Program-made: the position numbers and the translations under genes
Origin: Adiantum capillus-veneris
Taxonomy: Eukaryota > Streptophyta > Polypodiopsida > Polypodiales > Pteridaceae
Reading direction: 5' to 3'
DNA length: 64,000 nt
Assembly: GCA_014529385.2 (NCBI GenBank)
Contig: CM043958.1
Location: forward strand, 141,834,234-141,898,233
Notes under the pieces: model-generated
What the model was told of the DNA's origin: nothing
The model's database searches: none
What the model saw: the letters and a program-made list of their open reading frames with translations, nothing else
Part shown: positions 1 to 10,805 of the stretch, one piece after another
Layout: every line of letters begins with the position of its first letter
Position numbering within the stretch: the stretch's first letter is position 1

Positions 1-778
1 AAGCTCGTGGTTCGAAGGAAAAGGAAGAAGGTGGCACGAGGGGAAAGAAGAGGGAGGAGAAGGCACATAAGATCTCTCTTTCTCTCTCTCTCGCTTGGAA
101 TCCACCGCAAATCAAGATAGGAGGAGGAATTGGGACCGACCATGAAGGGTGTGCAAAAGGGATGTGTTCTGCAAGATAGAGAGCAGACAAAACTCGACCG
201 AGCAGTGAACGGAAGGGAAAATCTTGAAAACTAATAAGCAAGGAAACTGTACATGGTGGGGTTTGCCTAGCAATTATAGATTGCTTATGAGGGGTTGGGG
301 ATTTTTCATTATGGGTTTGCAAATCAACAGGCATACCGACGATGGAGTATGCAATTGATTTGTAACAGGGTATTAGATATCAATTTATAGGAAGCATCTT
401 ATGGTTGCCAGCATCAATTAAGTGTCGATAAGTAATTTTAATTTAATTTTCACTGCTACTTGTGTTTTGAGTCATGATTTTCTTTCAAAATTGCTCTGTA
501 ATCATCTCTATATCTTCTTACTAACACTAAATCAACTCCATCTACACTCGTTTCGCTTGGTTCATGCCTTGGATGATTATCCATCTACAGCCAGAAGCCC
601 GATGCTTTCCTGGTGGACCCTAGAGAGAGACGCGCACTTTGACAACGTTGTTTGGCTAAATTCTATTCAAGGGGAGATCAGGTAGGCACTAGGCCTTTGA
701 CCGTGAAAGTTTTGTGAGAGCAATCTCTCTCTTGTGAATTCTCTTTATTTCCACGTTTTCACATTATCAATTTTGACA
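1..778 (+). other. Possible end of a Copia-type LTR; no gene seen
   Basis: No convincing coding sequence. The stretch ends in GACA at 778 and is followed at once by a primer-binding-like TGGTATCAA, and a broken Copia gag lies downstream, so the right part is plausibly the 3' end of a 5' LTR. The left LTR boundary was not found. The open frame at 422-685 does not start with ATG and resembles nothing recognised. Confidence 0.35.
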
Positions 779-790
779 TGGTATCAAGGA
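779..790 (+). other. Primer-binding-site-like sequence (tRNA-iMet type)
   Basis: The bases TGGTATCAA match the start of the primer site complementary to plant initiator tRNA-Met (TGGTATCAGAGC), then diverge. The position directly after an LTR-like ...GACA and about 430 bp before gag-like coding supports the reading. Confidence 0.4.
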
Positions 791-1205
791 GGTTGGCTCA
801 TTTATTATGGAGGAAAGGAGATGTGCAAAGAGTGGGAGAAGACCTGCTTTCCAAAGTGCTCAAAGAAAAGCCTCAGAATGTAGCATTTTAAGAACGAGGT
901 GTAGAGAACTCTCAAGGGAAAATGTTTCAAAAGGTAGTTGCGTTCTTCGACCATGGTTTTTCTTCCTATTGTGGGTGGCATCTTGAGATGCTCACACTTT
1001 GCACCTGTGGTTCCTGCCCCAAAAAGGGGTGCATTCAAAACGGCTAGGCCAATATGGGAAGGGTGTGGAGGGGGGGGGAGCGGGGCTCCTACAAAGTTTT
1101 TTTCCTGCATGACCTCTATCTCCCAATGAGCAAGGCTCTAATGGGTGGAGAAAGTGCAGGAGCTTTCACACGATGATGGTGCCATTGTGCTCAAATGCTA
1201 GCAAC

Positions 1206-1442
1206 AAACTTAATGGAGACAAGTATGCTCGTTGAAATTTGATCATGAGGTTATGTTTTCTATGCAAAGGATTACGGGACATCATTGACGGCTCAAAAAC
1301 ACGTCGAAAAAGAGCCATCTACAATAAGTACACTCGATTTTAGAATAATGAGTACCTACTTGATTGGGATGCAAGTAATGCCTTACTCTTGATTAACTCA
1401 CTTGAAGAAAAGATCTTGGAGCAGTTTGGCTTATTTTTTTAA
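1206..1442 (+). pseudogene. Copia-type gag N-terminal remnant
   Basis: A single reading frame resembles the Copia gag/UBN2-DUF4219 region: it opens with KLNGDKYAR, continues with a CKGLRDIIDG segment, and later reads LLDWDASNALLLINSLEEK, as in the usual 'W..D..A...I..SL.D.IL' pattern. TGA (1233) and TAG (1341) stop codons interrupt it and it closes at TAA 1440. Together with the upstream primer-like site this suggests the 5' end of a decayed Copia element; protease, integrase and RT are not visible after 1442, where unrelated minus-strand Gypsy-like sequence begins. Confidence 0.55.
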
Positions 1443-1804
1443 GGTCCTTGGAGAACAACCATCTCTGTCTGCTTGATCAAACAATTGAGGGACTGGTTGT
1501 TGCTTTGGTGGCTGCTAAAGCTTTGGAACCCATTTGTAAGTTGTCTTGCTTGGTTTCTTTGCCTCTGGCCTGACCTTTTGCATCCACTTGTAAACCAACT
1601 TGGTTGGTTGCTTTGCTTTGGGCCTCTTCTTTGGCACACACAACACTTGGTCTTAGGTGTGGCTATTGAAGCTTTGGCACCCATTTGTGAATTGGCTTGC
1701 TTGGTTTCTTTGCCTCTAGCCTGATCTTTGGCACCCACTTGTAAACCGACTTGGTTGGTTGCTTTGCTTCCAGACTTTTCTTTGGCACCAACACCCACAC
1801 CCAC
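1439..1804 (-). pseudogene. Lys/Gln-rich spacer with internal duplication, probably Gypsy polyprotein
   Basis: The minus strand is open for about 120 codons of low-complexity Lys/Gln/Ala/Gly-rich sequence with a duplicated block containing 'NQVGLQVGAKDQ'. It continues downstream (minus strand) of the protease-like fragment at 1919-2500, so it may be the spacer between protease and RT of the same Gypsy remnant. No known domain is visible; an unrelated low-complexity repeat is the alternative. Confidence 0.3.
1512..1800. repeat. Diverged tandem duplication, period about 151 bp
   Basis: A block beginning near 1512 (AAGCTTTGGAACCCATTTG) recurs about 151 bp later (AAGCTTTGGCACCCATTTG), with TTGCTTGGTTTCTTTGCCTC shared by both copies. 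Two copies are visible. Confidence 0.7.
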
Positions 1805-1918
1805 TTGCTCTTAGTGGTGTACTTTATTCTTTCTTTTGGGTTGTGTAGTGGTTATGGTGGTTTGTAGGTATTTTTCTTGCTTGATTGGTCCTTAGGCACC
1901 TAGATCTACTTAGGATTT

Positions 1919-2500
1919 TCATGCAAGTGAGCCTTTGGTACCCAATATTGCTTGGTTCCTTGCATGCCTGTTATGTGGATAGATCTTGTGTTGAGAAATT
2001 GACCTAGGTGTTGTGCTTGAACTGTGCTTTGCCAACTTGGAAGCCCATAAGTCTGCCTTCCATTCCTCTTTGCTATAAGCAAATGATACTTTCAATTGCC
2101 CACCTTTGAGTGTAAGTTCCAAGACTTTTGTATCCCAATTTTGAACAACTTTGTATCACATCCATGGACCTCCTAGTACCATATCTTCATTCATGTGCTC
2201 ATGTGGAATGTAGATAAACATGTGTGAGCAAGAAAATCCATGCACAAAGATATTGAGGTTCTTATTCCTAAGGTTTGAGTAAACTCTTTACTGCATGCCT
2301 TCCCTTTGGCTTTGCAATACTCCAAGGGTTGAGTAGTTGCCTTTTTGTAAGTGGAATAACTTACTATGTTTATCTTGGCACCTGTATCTGCTAATTCCTT
2401 GACTTTGAATCCACATTTTAGGGTCAATGTTATCCTCATTTCAAGACCATCTAGCCATTCATCATGTTCTTTACCTCATATTTTGCTAAGGCGTGAGTGA
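1919..2500 (-). pseudogene. Gypsy-type aspartic protease fragment
   Basis: On the minus strand the frame contains ELADTGAKINIVSYSTYKKA, a retropepsin-like active site (D-T-G-A) followed by the usual hydrophobic stretch, then a second frame with VLGGPWM, comparable to the 'LG.PW' segment near the end of retroelement proteases. A frameshift or stop separates the halves (2191-2439 and 1919-2122). On the minus strand this protease lies downstream of the integrase remnant at 2620-4300, the reverse of the canonical PR-RT-RH-IN order, so it belongs to a different copy or a rearranged one. Confidence 0.55.
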
Positions 2501-2619
2501 AATGTAGAGCTTGAATTTGAAGCGTAACGACTGGCATGACATTTGAGACTGGTTGCAATGCCACTTTTCTCTTTAGAGCTCAAATGCAAGCTTCCTCCTG
2601 AGCTTCTTCTATGACTTCT

Positions 2620-4300
2620 TAGAATCTTACCTTGCATTTTTGTGGTGCATGCATTCTTTCAAAAAGATCATTAGTTTCTGGCATATTATATCTTTGCAAA
2701 CGACATCCACTAATCCAATTTTCCATGATTTCCCCATCTAAGGTGGCTAACTTAACCGCCCCACTTGGTGAAACACTCTCGATCACAAACGGAACATGTC
2801 CCTTTGTTTTGACTTTGAGATGTGTTTCTTCATGGAATAGACCAATAAAAAATCTTCTTGTTTGAATTTTTTTGTCAGCTAACAGGAGTCAACGAATTGT
2901 TTTTGTTTCCTTTCTTAAGCATAGATGTGTGCAATGGAAGCCAACCTTTTATCATTAAATTATTCAAGATTTTCTAGTCGTTTCAACAGTTCATGACCTA
3001 TTCATCCTAGTTCATGTGCAACTATGAGTGTTGGAAGTAAAATTCCATCGGCAATGTCGCATCAAGTCCATAGACTAAGGTAAGGATAGGACATGGATTT
3101 GTTGTGGATAACCATAAAATTATTTCGCAAATTCTTTATCACCTTGTTGAGAAAGTGTGTCTCTCTATCATTCACAAGCTCAATAGGAACTCCACATCTT
3201 GTGAATATACATTCATATAAGAATTCAACCATGGTTCGTGAGTTTTTCTTCCTAGTGGCTCTAGCTTCAGCACACTTGGTCAAATAATCAGTGACCACAA
3301 TAATATATTGTGTTGAGTTATAAGCAAGTGATTGTATAGGATCAACAAAGTCAATACTATTGCTCCATCATTGGTTACAATGACATGCTATCCATTCGGG
3401 TTGACATTTTAGCTCTTTAACAAGAGTCACATCTCCTTACAAATTATTGCGCATCTGCAAATAGAGTTGGCCATCATATGCTAGTCATCAAGATTTCTCT
3501 GGATGTAGTCTCATGAGAAAATGGCCCCCTACTGGACTTGCATGTGCTTGTTCCAAGATAGGAATATACTCGTCTTTATTAGCACATAGTCTGAGTTGTT
3601 GGTCCTCTGATCATGGTATAATTTGCAGTCTCCATTTTGATTTCTCTTTGTCTGTATTTGCTCATGTATTTATGGATTTTTTTGTTTATCAAGTACTCCA
3701 CCAAATATCTACTCCATTTAGGTGCAATAGATATCTAGAACAAAGTAGCATGTGGTATTGATGCTCTCTTTTTGCATTGGGACCAATTGTCTACATAGGC
3801 ATGAACATCTTTCTTCACGTTTGGCTAGTAAACCCCTAACCACATAAGTCGTTTCAGTGTTTGGCCCACTACAAAATTGATACCAACTACTGTTGTAAGA
3901 GCTTGATTCACGTAGTTAGCATGCTCCTCTGGGTTTATGCACAAAAGTAGAATTCCATCTCTATTCTTTTGATAAAATCTTCCCACCAACCTGGCACATA
4001 GTCGTTTGCTCGATTAGCCGTGGTGTTGTAGGAAGGGGAATTTGTGAATCTATTTGTGCTATTGTCATTAGAGCGACTAGATCCTCTCACCATCTAGGAA
4101 TTATCTCAATTGAGAACAAATTTGCATCAGGCAAATTATCATCCACTCCATTGGGAGGTTCCTTGAGGTGATGCTTGATAAATGATAAGCTCTCTGATAT
4201 GTGGTGTCCTTTTTAACAACCAGCATAAAATCAAACTTCAATAAGATAATGAACCATCTTACAATTCTCCCAGTACTACTTGGTTTTTTGATGAGCCATC
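2620..4300 (-). pseudogene. Gypsy-type pol remnant: RNase H end, integrase, C-terminal tail
   Basis: Read on the minus strand from 4300 downward, fragments appear in canonical order but in shifting frames: the end of the RT-linked RNase H (GRIVRWFI, then a 'HQRA.HLS' block), a zinc-binding integrase head (LKRLMWLG, VDNWSQCKK), the integrase core at 3298-3062 (VTDYLTKCAEA...YGVPIELV-like, with D and E of the core recognisable) and a C-terminal tail at 2870-2640 (FVIESVSPSGAVKLATLDGE). Many stops and shifts exclude function. No LTR of its own was identified. Confidence 0.65.
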
Positions 4301-4475
4301 GTCTTGCCCATTCCCGATTACTACCACTCTTTTGATGTAAGCATCTTATTCTATTCTAGTCTTATGCTTTTTAAAAATTCAGTTCCAGTTTGCCACCCTT
4401 GTATAAACCTTTATGAATCATTTAGTCATTTAAAAAACAAAAGGTTTGTGATTGTTTGTTCATTATTTTATTGCC
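4301..4475. other. Short non-coding junction between two Gypsy copies
   Basis: This AT-rich stretch separates the minus-strand pol remnant from the plus-strand gag. No 5' LTR or primer site of the following element was seen, suggesting that element is 5' truncated. Confidence 0.4.
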
Positions 4476-5154
4476 ATGGCAAGTGTCTCTTTCCCCACAT
4501 TCAATGGCAAGAAGGGAGAAGGCATCACCCACTGATTTTGTGGATAATTTTGACATCGCTTGTGTGGTTTTCAACAAGGATGATGATGTTTCATGGCTAC
4601 ACATTTCCCCTCCATTGATGAAATTAGAGGCCAAGTCTTGGTACAATGCTTTGCCCCAAGCTACCAAGGATGCATGGGACTTACTACGTGTTGCCTGTGT
4701 GAAGAGGTTTGGTGAAGGCACAACCTCAAAGAAGTTATGGCAGTTGCTAACAAAATTGAAGCAAGGAGGTCTGCTAGAGTATCCCACTTACAAACCCAAG
4801 TTTGTGGATTTGTGGGAGAAATGGATTGCCTCACTGGAGGAAGGTGAAGGAGTGCCTAATTTCCTCAAGAAGAACTGTTTCATTGCTGGCTTGTGGTCGC
4901 CGCTTAAAGAGAAGGTGAATGGGAAATTCCCTGCAAGGTATGAGTTGGCAGTGGAAGAATCCCGGCCTAAAGACAAGAAGCTGCTCATGCAAGCAAGACT
5001 CAACGAGTCAGAGAAATCAAGCTCAGCCCGACTAACCCCAATGACTGCAAAAGCCGTTCAAAGGACCCAACCACAAGAGGCATCAGAAAAGAAGCAAGAC
5101 CTATTAAGCCCCATCACTACTCGGTTAGAGAATCTATCTGTGCATTTGGTGTAG
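4476..5154 (+). pseudogene. Gypsy gag (capsid region)
   Basis: The natural start is ATG 4476 (MASVSFPTFNGKKGEG), but a frameshift near 4530 moves coding into the frame that runs to TAG 5154. The main part carries a retrotransposon-gag signature: W.H..PPLMKLEAKSWYNAL, then FGEGTTSKKLWQLLTKLKQG and a helical stretch. About 225 residues are recognisable, followed directly by the zinc knuckle in another frame. It would form the nucleocapsid-like particle if intact. Confidence 0.7.
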
Positions 5155-5223
5155 CAAGGACATGCACACAACCTCAATCAAGAGCAAGGGAGAGGACAAT
5201 GAAGGTAGAACCAAGAGTACCAT

Positions 5224-5265
5224 TGCTACAATTGTGGAGAAGATGGACATAGTATGTATTATTGT
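5224..5265 (+). other. CCHC zinc knuckle of Gypsy gag
   Basis: The translation CYNCGEDGHSMYYC fits C-x2-C-x4-H-x4-C exactly. Such knuckles bind RNA in the nucleocapsid. It lies about 70 bp after the gag frame stops, in a different frame, and its own frame runs on into the proline-rich segment. Confidence 0.85.
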
Positions 5266-5529
5266 TCACAACCCAGGAGGCAAATGTTTAATAGAGGAGC
5301 AAAACAAAACCAACTCTCACCACCAAGAGCAAGACCACCACCACCAAGGCCACGGCAAGCAACACCGCTCGTACAAATCCTACAACCACCGGTTCAACCA
5401 CATCCATCACCACCACCACAAACTCTCATTCCACCCTTACCTCCACCAACACCACCACAACCTCTCATTCCACCCTTACCCCCACCACCAGTTGTTAACC
5501 ATGCAATAAGTGTCACTAGTCTGTCTTGA
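5266..5529 (+). pseudogene. Proline-rich gag tail
   Basis: In frame with the zinc knuckle, about 85 codons are strongly proline rich, with repeated LIPPLPPP blocks encoded by CCACCA/CCACC-like repeats (5330-5500). The same DNA in the other frame would give a histidine-rich peptide, which is a shadow. The segment ends at TGA 5529. Confidence 0.5.
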
Positions 5530-5704
5530 AGGTAAGGGAAAGGTGAAAGTGGATGAGCATATCAAAGGAGTAGCAAAAGGTAGGACCAAGGTAGAAGAAG
5601 TAGATTCCATGGGACAGGGTGAAGCTTCCCAAAAGTAAGAAAAGAAGAAAACCAAGGGAGAATCTAGCAAAAAGCCGTCCAAATCATGACGTAAAATTGA
5701 CATT

Positions 5705-6320
5705 GTGGATTTTTCTCTAGGTGAATATTCCAAACCATATGATTTGGTTCAAGATGTTTCTGTGCAGGGCCCAAAAATCACATGGCCCCAGCTGTTTCAC
5801 CTTGTACCTAGGGTAAGGAGACAATGGACAAAGATGGTTAGCACGAGACGGCCGAAGTCAAAGATAGTTGGAGCTATCTCTAGGAGAAATCTAGATGAGA
5901 TACCACCAGTGATGGATGCTCACATCAAAGGACAACACATCTCCAATATCTACATCAATGGTGGCACACAAATATGCATCATGAGTGAGAAAATGATGCA
6001 CCATTTGGGCTTAGAAGTGAGAAGGTCGGCACCATGCCAAGCCAAGAGGGAAAATAATTTCAAATTCAATGTATTGGCATTGTAAATGCAGTTAGGGTCG
6101 AAGCATTCATCACCAAATTGGATGTAGACATCTTTTTCATGCCACTTCTAGGGAGGCCTTAGCTTATGTCTATGAAAGCTAATCAGGATTAGGGCACCGA
6201 CATAATCCAAATGAAGGATTCCAAAGGAAATCCAATATTCTATGACATGAAAACAAGTCCACAATGCAACATGGATCTAGAAACCTTTGAAGATGAGTTT
6301 AGAGAAGGAGTCAACAAATG
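5705..6320 (+). pseudogene. Gypsy aspartic protease, catalytic Asp changed
   Basis: The frame contains IYINGGTQICIMSEKMMHHLGLEV, which aligns with the retropepsin segment usually beginning I-D-G-G/S. Here Asp is replaced by Asn. After a stop at 6083-6085 and a frame change, the C-terminal half continues with FMPLLGRP followed by a stop where Trp is usual. Both changes indicate loss of protease activity. The region lies between gag and RT as expected. Confidence 0.65.
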
Positions 6321-6575
6321 ACTGAAGAAAGTGACAACAACATTGAAGTGATGGGGGTCCTTCTCAAGGATCCCAAGAATATGGAGCAACCTGATGCATC
6401 ATCATCAAATCAAGGGGAGCCACCATGTATACAATTTTTGGTAGAATCAATTAAGATACATCGGATGCTCTCTAGTAAGTTGTGTAACAAAGAGCATGAA
6501 GATTATATTTGATGCTTAGTAATTTTAGTACATTTTTCATTGATGAATATGATAAAATCATTAGCATCACAGTAG
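6321..6575 (+). other. Linker between protease and RT
   Basis: An open stretch at 6318-6512 reads as an acidic, low-conservation linker typical of the space between protease and RT in Gypsy elements; no domain is visible. Confidence 0.3.
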
Positions 6576-7310
6576 TTGAACATCACATTAAGCTCAAGGA
6601 GGGAAGTAAACTATAGTGCCAAAACTCAGGCATTTGGGAGTAATTCAACAAGGGGCCTTTCTCAAGGAGGTAAGGAAATTATTAGAAGCGGGGTTCATCT
6701 ACCTTTTGAAGAATCAGAGTGGGTTTCTTTAGTGGTAGTCACACCAAAGAAGAATGGTAAGTAGAGGGTTTGTGTTGATTACAAGCCTCTTAATGTAGCC
6801 ACAAAGAGCGACCATTTTCCTCTTCCTTCTCAAGATGAAATTATCAATGAGATAGCAGGACATAAGTGCTACACGGTATGTGATGGCTACTCGGCTACTT
6901 CCAAATTAGCATTGTTGAAGAGGATAAAAAAAAAGAAAACCTTCACCACACCATGGAGATGTTTTTCTTATAGAGTTATGCCTTTTGGTCTCACCAATGC
7001 TCCAACCACTTTTCAGTGCTATGTGACTTTTTTTTTCAGCCATTCTTTGGGAAATCAATCCGTGTTTTTATTGATGAATTTTTTATATAGATCCCGCTCT
7101 TTTCATTTAGAGAAAGTCTATGAAGGTCTAGCTAGGTTGTAGTCTTTGGGTGGCCAACTCAACGTAGAGAAATGCCACATTGGTGAAAACAAGGTTACTC
7201 TTCTTGGCCATGTAATCTCTGCCAAGGGTATTGAAGCTGACACAAGCAAGGTTCAAACTTTGGTGTCTTTTTCATGTCCTACCACAACAAAGCAGTAAGT
7301 CTATTTTCTT
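6576..7310 (+). pseudogene. Gypsy reverse transcriptase, catalytic motif altered
   Basis: RT blocks appear in order across frames: SLVVVTPKKNGK followed by a stop and RVCVDYKPLN, then YRVMPFGLTNAPTTFQC, then the catalytic box at 7067-7078 reading F-I-D-E instead of F/Y-x-D-D, then KVTLLGHVISAKGIEAD of the thumb. Poly-A and poly-T slippage (near 6930 and 7030) accompanies the shifts. It would copy RNA into DNA if intact; this copy cannot. Confidence 0.75.
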
Positions 7311-7394
7311 CAAAAGGTGAGGTATTTAAGCAAGTTCATCCACCTGCTCTCTCAAGTGGTTATCTCTTTATGAAAAGTTACCCATCAAGAGATC

Positions 7395-7870
7395 ATCACT
7401 TGGAGTGAAGAGAATGATGACCAATTCAATAAGGTAAAACAAATTCTAGCCTCACTTCCCATCATTGCACCTCCAAAGTGGGACGAGACGTTTTATGTAA
7501 ACCCTAGTGTGGGTAATGATACTCTTGGGGTTGTATTGATGCAAAAGGATCCTCAAACTTCTTTCATATGTCCTATCTACTTCTTTAGTTGCATGATGTT
7601 TCCATCAAAGAAGGGATACACGGCATTGGAGAACATGGTACTTGCATTAATGTTTGCTACTAACAAGTTTTTCTCTTATTTATTGTTTAGAACATTCATA
7701 ATTTTAACCATAGAAGAAGTGTTTCATTATGTAATGCAGCACATGGATGTTTCTCCTAGGATTTCCAAATGGCTTACAAGGTTGCAAGAATTTGACTACA
7801 CAATGCAAGTAGAGAGCTCCACAAGAGCCATTCTAGGAGGCATTCTCACTCATTTCCACTATGAAAAGAA
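7395..7870 (+). pseudogene. RT-linked RNase H domain of the Gypsy element
   Basis: The open frame from 7509 (with earlier codons from about 7395) reads TFYVNPSVGNDTLGVVLMQKDP, the RT-connection/RNase H start, then YTALENMVLALMFATNKF and ISKWLTRLQEFDYTM, which match the order of conserved blocks in Gypsy RNase H. It runs without stop into the second RNase H domain. Confidence 0.7.
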
Positions 7871-7889
7871 GTTGAAGATCAAGACAAAT

Positions 7890-8330
7890 GATAAAGAAAT
7901 AACACCTGTGTTAGAAGTCCTCAAGAAAGGGGGGCCTCGCTCTCTTTTCTTTGATGGAGCCTATAATAAGACGGTGGACAAAGTTGCAGTTGGCATTGTC
8001 ATCTTCAACGAGCAAGGGGAAAAGGTATTCTCCATTGGGAATCTCTTGGATTCCCACTCCAACAATGAGGCAAAATATGCAACCTTAACGCTTGGGTTAG
8101 AGTGGTGTGTGACAGAAGGTATTCAATGGTTAAATGTATTTGGTAATGCCATGCTTTTAATAAAACAAGTAAGAGGAATTTAGGCTTGTAAAAATCATAG
8201 CTTGCTAAGACATCTACATTGAGTTAAGGATCTTCTAGGAAAATTTCCATATGTGCAATTACATCATGTACCTAGAGCTGAAAATGAAGAGGCAGATGCT
8301 TTTGCTAAAGAAAGGCTACAAGATGTTCCA
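7890..8330 (+). pseudogene. Second RNase H domain (Tat-type) of the Gypsy element
   Basis: The sequence SLFFDGAYNKTVDKVAVG starts a second, complete RNase H fold: D in FFDGA, E in HSNNEAKYATL, then WLNVFGNAMLLIKQV where the usual G-D-S is G-N-A, then after a stop HVPRAENEEADAFAKE. It lies between the first RNase H and integrase, the position described for the additional RNase H of Tat-lineage elements. Loss of the third acidic residue indicates inactivity. Confidence 0.7.
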
Positions 8331-8339
8331 GTGGGAGCA

Positions 8340-9620
8340 GTCAAATTAAAGCTATCTCTCTTCCAAGAAGGTAGTGCTGTTATGCCTCACATCATGAGTT
8401 TCCTGGACGTAGGAGAGTATCCTAAAGAACTTACCAAGGGTCAAAAGCAGTGGCTTGTGCGTAAGGCAACAAAATATTGCCTTATCAATGATGACCTCTA
8501 CTACAAAGGTAAGAATCAAATTCTTAGACGAGTACCTCTCTCTAGAGAGATCACATAAATAATATCAAGCTTCCATGATGGTGTTTGTGAGAGCACTTGC
8601 ACTTGACATCAGCAGTAGGAGGATTCTAGAAATCGGGTTTGTGTGGCCCAATTTGCAAAGAGATGTTTCACCACTGGTGAAAAACATGCAAGGAATGTCA
8701 GCAGGTTGGCGATAGAAGGCTCACCTATGAGCCACAGACTCCTATAATCTCTTATGGACCATTCAATAAATGGGGAATTGATGCTATTGGGCCTTTTCCA
8801 AGGACCCAATCATGTAAAGTGTACATCAAATAGGTGTCGACTACATGACCATGTGGACCGAGGCAACATCTACCACTCGGATTACAGCCAAGGAAGTAGC
8901 AAAGTTTGTATTTGAAAATATTTGCTACCGTTTTGGAACTCCTCTTGAGATAATTTTTGTTAGGGGCTAGGTTTTAGAGGAGACCTAATAGGAGAGCTCA
9001 TGGAGAAGCTGGGCATATCGCATCAACACTCAACTCCCTATTATGCACAATGCAACGGTTTGGTGGAAAAGGTAAATGGTATGATCTACAAAATCATCAC
9101 TAAGCAGGTAAATGATCGCGTAGGTGATTGGGACAAGCACCCCTTATGGCTGCTCTTTGGGCCTATCATTGCACATAATTCAAAACATCATTGGGATTCA
9201 CACCATATTACTTGGTGTATGTTAAGGATGCAAATTTACCCATCGAAGTTCAATTGGCTAGTCTCAGAGTGATAGCTAGGCAAATGGAGCACCCTAATGC
9301 TCATCTCCAACAACCACATTCTTGATCTAGAGAGGCTTCAACTAAACTGAGAAGAGGCTATCAACTATTATGTAGCACAACTAGAGCAATGATGCCTTAC
9401 CTTCAACAAGGGACTAAGGGCAAAAGGTCTCAAGAAATGTATGTTGGTTCTAAGGTATGATAGCAGGTTTGACACTAGGAGGATAATAAGTTTTCACCCA
9501 GATGGGAGGGGCAATTCATCGTTAGAAAGTGCTACAACAATGGCGGTTACCTAATCATAGATGCAGATAGGCTTCACAAAACACGTGTCAATGGATGGAG
9601 GCCGAAGTAGTACTTTTTGA
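8340..9620 (+). pseudogene. Integrase region and polyprotein C-terminus
   Basis: After a linker (8340-8558), integrase blocks can be read in broken frames: NGELMLLGLFQG-like and GIDAIGPFPRT near 8770-8810, then LGISHQHSTPYYAQCNGLVEKVNGMI at 9006-9085, the block holding the third acidic position (N-G-L-V-E-K). The tail reads NKFSPRWEGQFIVRKCYNNGGY at 9490-9550. Multiple stops interrupt it. Confidence 0.65.
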
Positions 9621-9725
9621 GGTTTGATCAAGCACCAATGATGGATATACTTGAGGAGGGAGACTCCTCCACCTCAACCAAAGAAGAATCAAGTACGGAT
9701 CTAGAGGAATAAATGCCTCTAGCTT

Positions 9726-9736
9726 AAGGGGGAGGG
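9726..9736 (+). other. Polypurine tract, start of possible 3' LTR
   Basis: AAGGGGGAGGG sits about 15 codons after the last polyprotein-like sequence and 4 bp before a TG at 9741. This is the normal place for plus-strand priming at the 3' LTR boundary. Confidence 0.6.
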
Positions 9737-10057
9737 CTAATGAGAGTCGATTTTCAAATCTTGCTCCACCTCTCTCTTGGTATACACTTGGCGACAAGGC
9801 TTCGCGGACGAACATCCACTTGAAGACTTGCAGCTTGGAGGAAAATCTCTTACGAGAGATTGCCATAGGATGGATGTTCAAGAGGGTGCATTATGGGCAA
9901 GCATTGGTGGATCCAAGAAGCATCTGGATTTCCTATGCTTTTCTTCCCATGGAGCTCTACTCTTAATTTATTTAAGCAAGATAATATCTATACTTTGAAA
10001 ATAGGGTGGCCAATAATGAAGCCAAAGTCAACAAAGGAGGCGGGAGGAACTTCCTTG

Positions 10058-10060
<3 letters not shown>

Positions 10061-10111
<51 letters not shown>

Positions 10112-10243
10112 ATGGCTGCAAATTCTCACTTTTTCTCTCTCTAACCAACAAAAAAGCTCTATCTCTCTCCTATACACACACACACACACACACAAGCAAA
10201 AAACAACCAATTTTCAGCACATACACACTCACACACATAGTAC

Positions 10244-10320
<77 letters not shown>
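10061..10320. repeat. CT and CA microsatellites
   Basis: (CT)n runs at 10061-10109 and 10247-10319 flank a (CA)n run at about 10173-10194. Open frames encoding Ser-Leu or Arg-Glu repeats here are artefacts of the dinucleotides. Confidence 0.95.
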
Positions 10321-10321
<1 letters not shown>

Positions 10322-10485
10322 GTCTTTCCCAAGCTCTCCATGGGCAAAAATTCTCTCTCTTTCTCCCTCTCTAAAACCAAAAAATCCTGCTCTCCACCCA
10401 CATAAGGAGGGTTAGGGATCACTCTCAGGGACACGGTTATGGTGGCCCGCACTCCATCACACATGCTCTACATCATGAGCTCTTG

Positions 10486-10490
<5 letters not shown>

Positions 10491-10559
<69 letters not shown>

Positions 10560-10636
10560 TGTTGGTGTCATCTCTTGGATGCCATTGTAAGTATCTTAAA
10601 AAAATAAGCTCGATCTTCTCATGCTTTTGTGTTGAT

Positions 10637-10722
<86 letters not shown>

Positions 10723-10805
10723 TTCTTGGATGTTGGTGTCATCTCTTGGACACCATTGTAAGTATCTTTAAAAAATAAGTTTGATCTTCTCATGCTTTTG
10801 TGTTG

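Larger units (their letters stand above)
4476..9736 (+). mobile_element. Degenerate Ty3/Gypsy element with two RNase H domains (Tat-like)
   Basis: Gag, CCHC knuckle, protease, RT, RT-linked RNase H, a second RNase H, integrase and a C-terminal tail occur in this order on the plus strand, followed by a polypurine tract at 9726-9736. A second RNase H between the RT-linked RNase H and integrase is established for the plant Tat/Ogre lineage. Every domain carries stops, shifts or changed catalytic residues, so the copy is inactive. A 3' LTR may start at TG 9741; no 5' LTR was found. Confidence 0.75.

Noticed and set aside
805-1129. Overlapping open frames on both strands near 805-1129
   Set aside because: No recognised domain and positioned between a primer-like site and gag of a decayed Copia element; likely leader sequence.
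5162-5509. His-rich frame (HHHQ repeats)
   Set aside because: It is the shifted shadow of the proline-rich gag tail that is in frame with the CCHC knuckle.
10006-10771. Open frames coding Ser-Leu or Arg-Glu repeats
   Set aside because: They arise from CT/GA dinucleotide repeats in any frame and have no other coding support.
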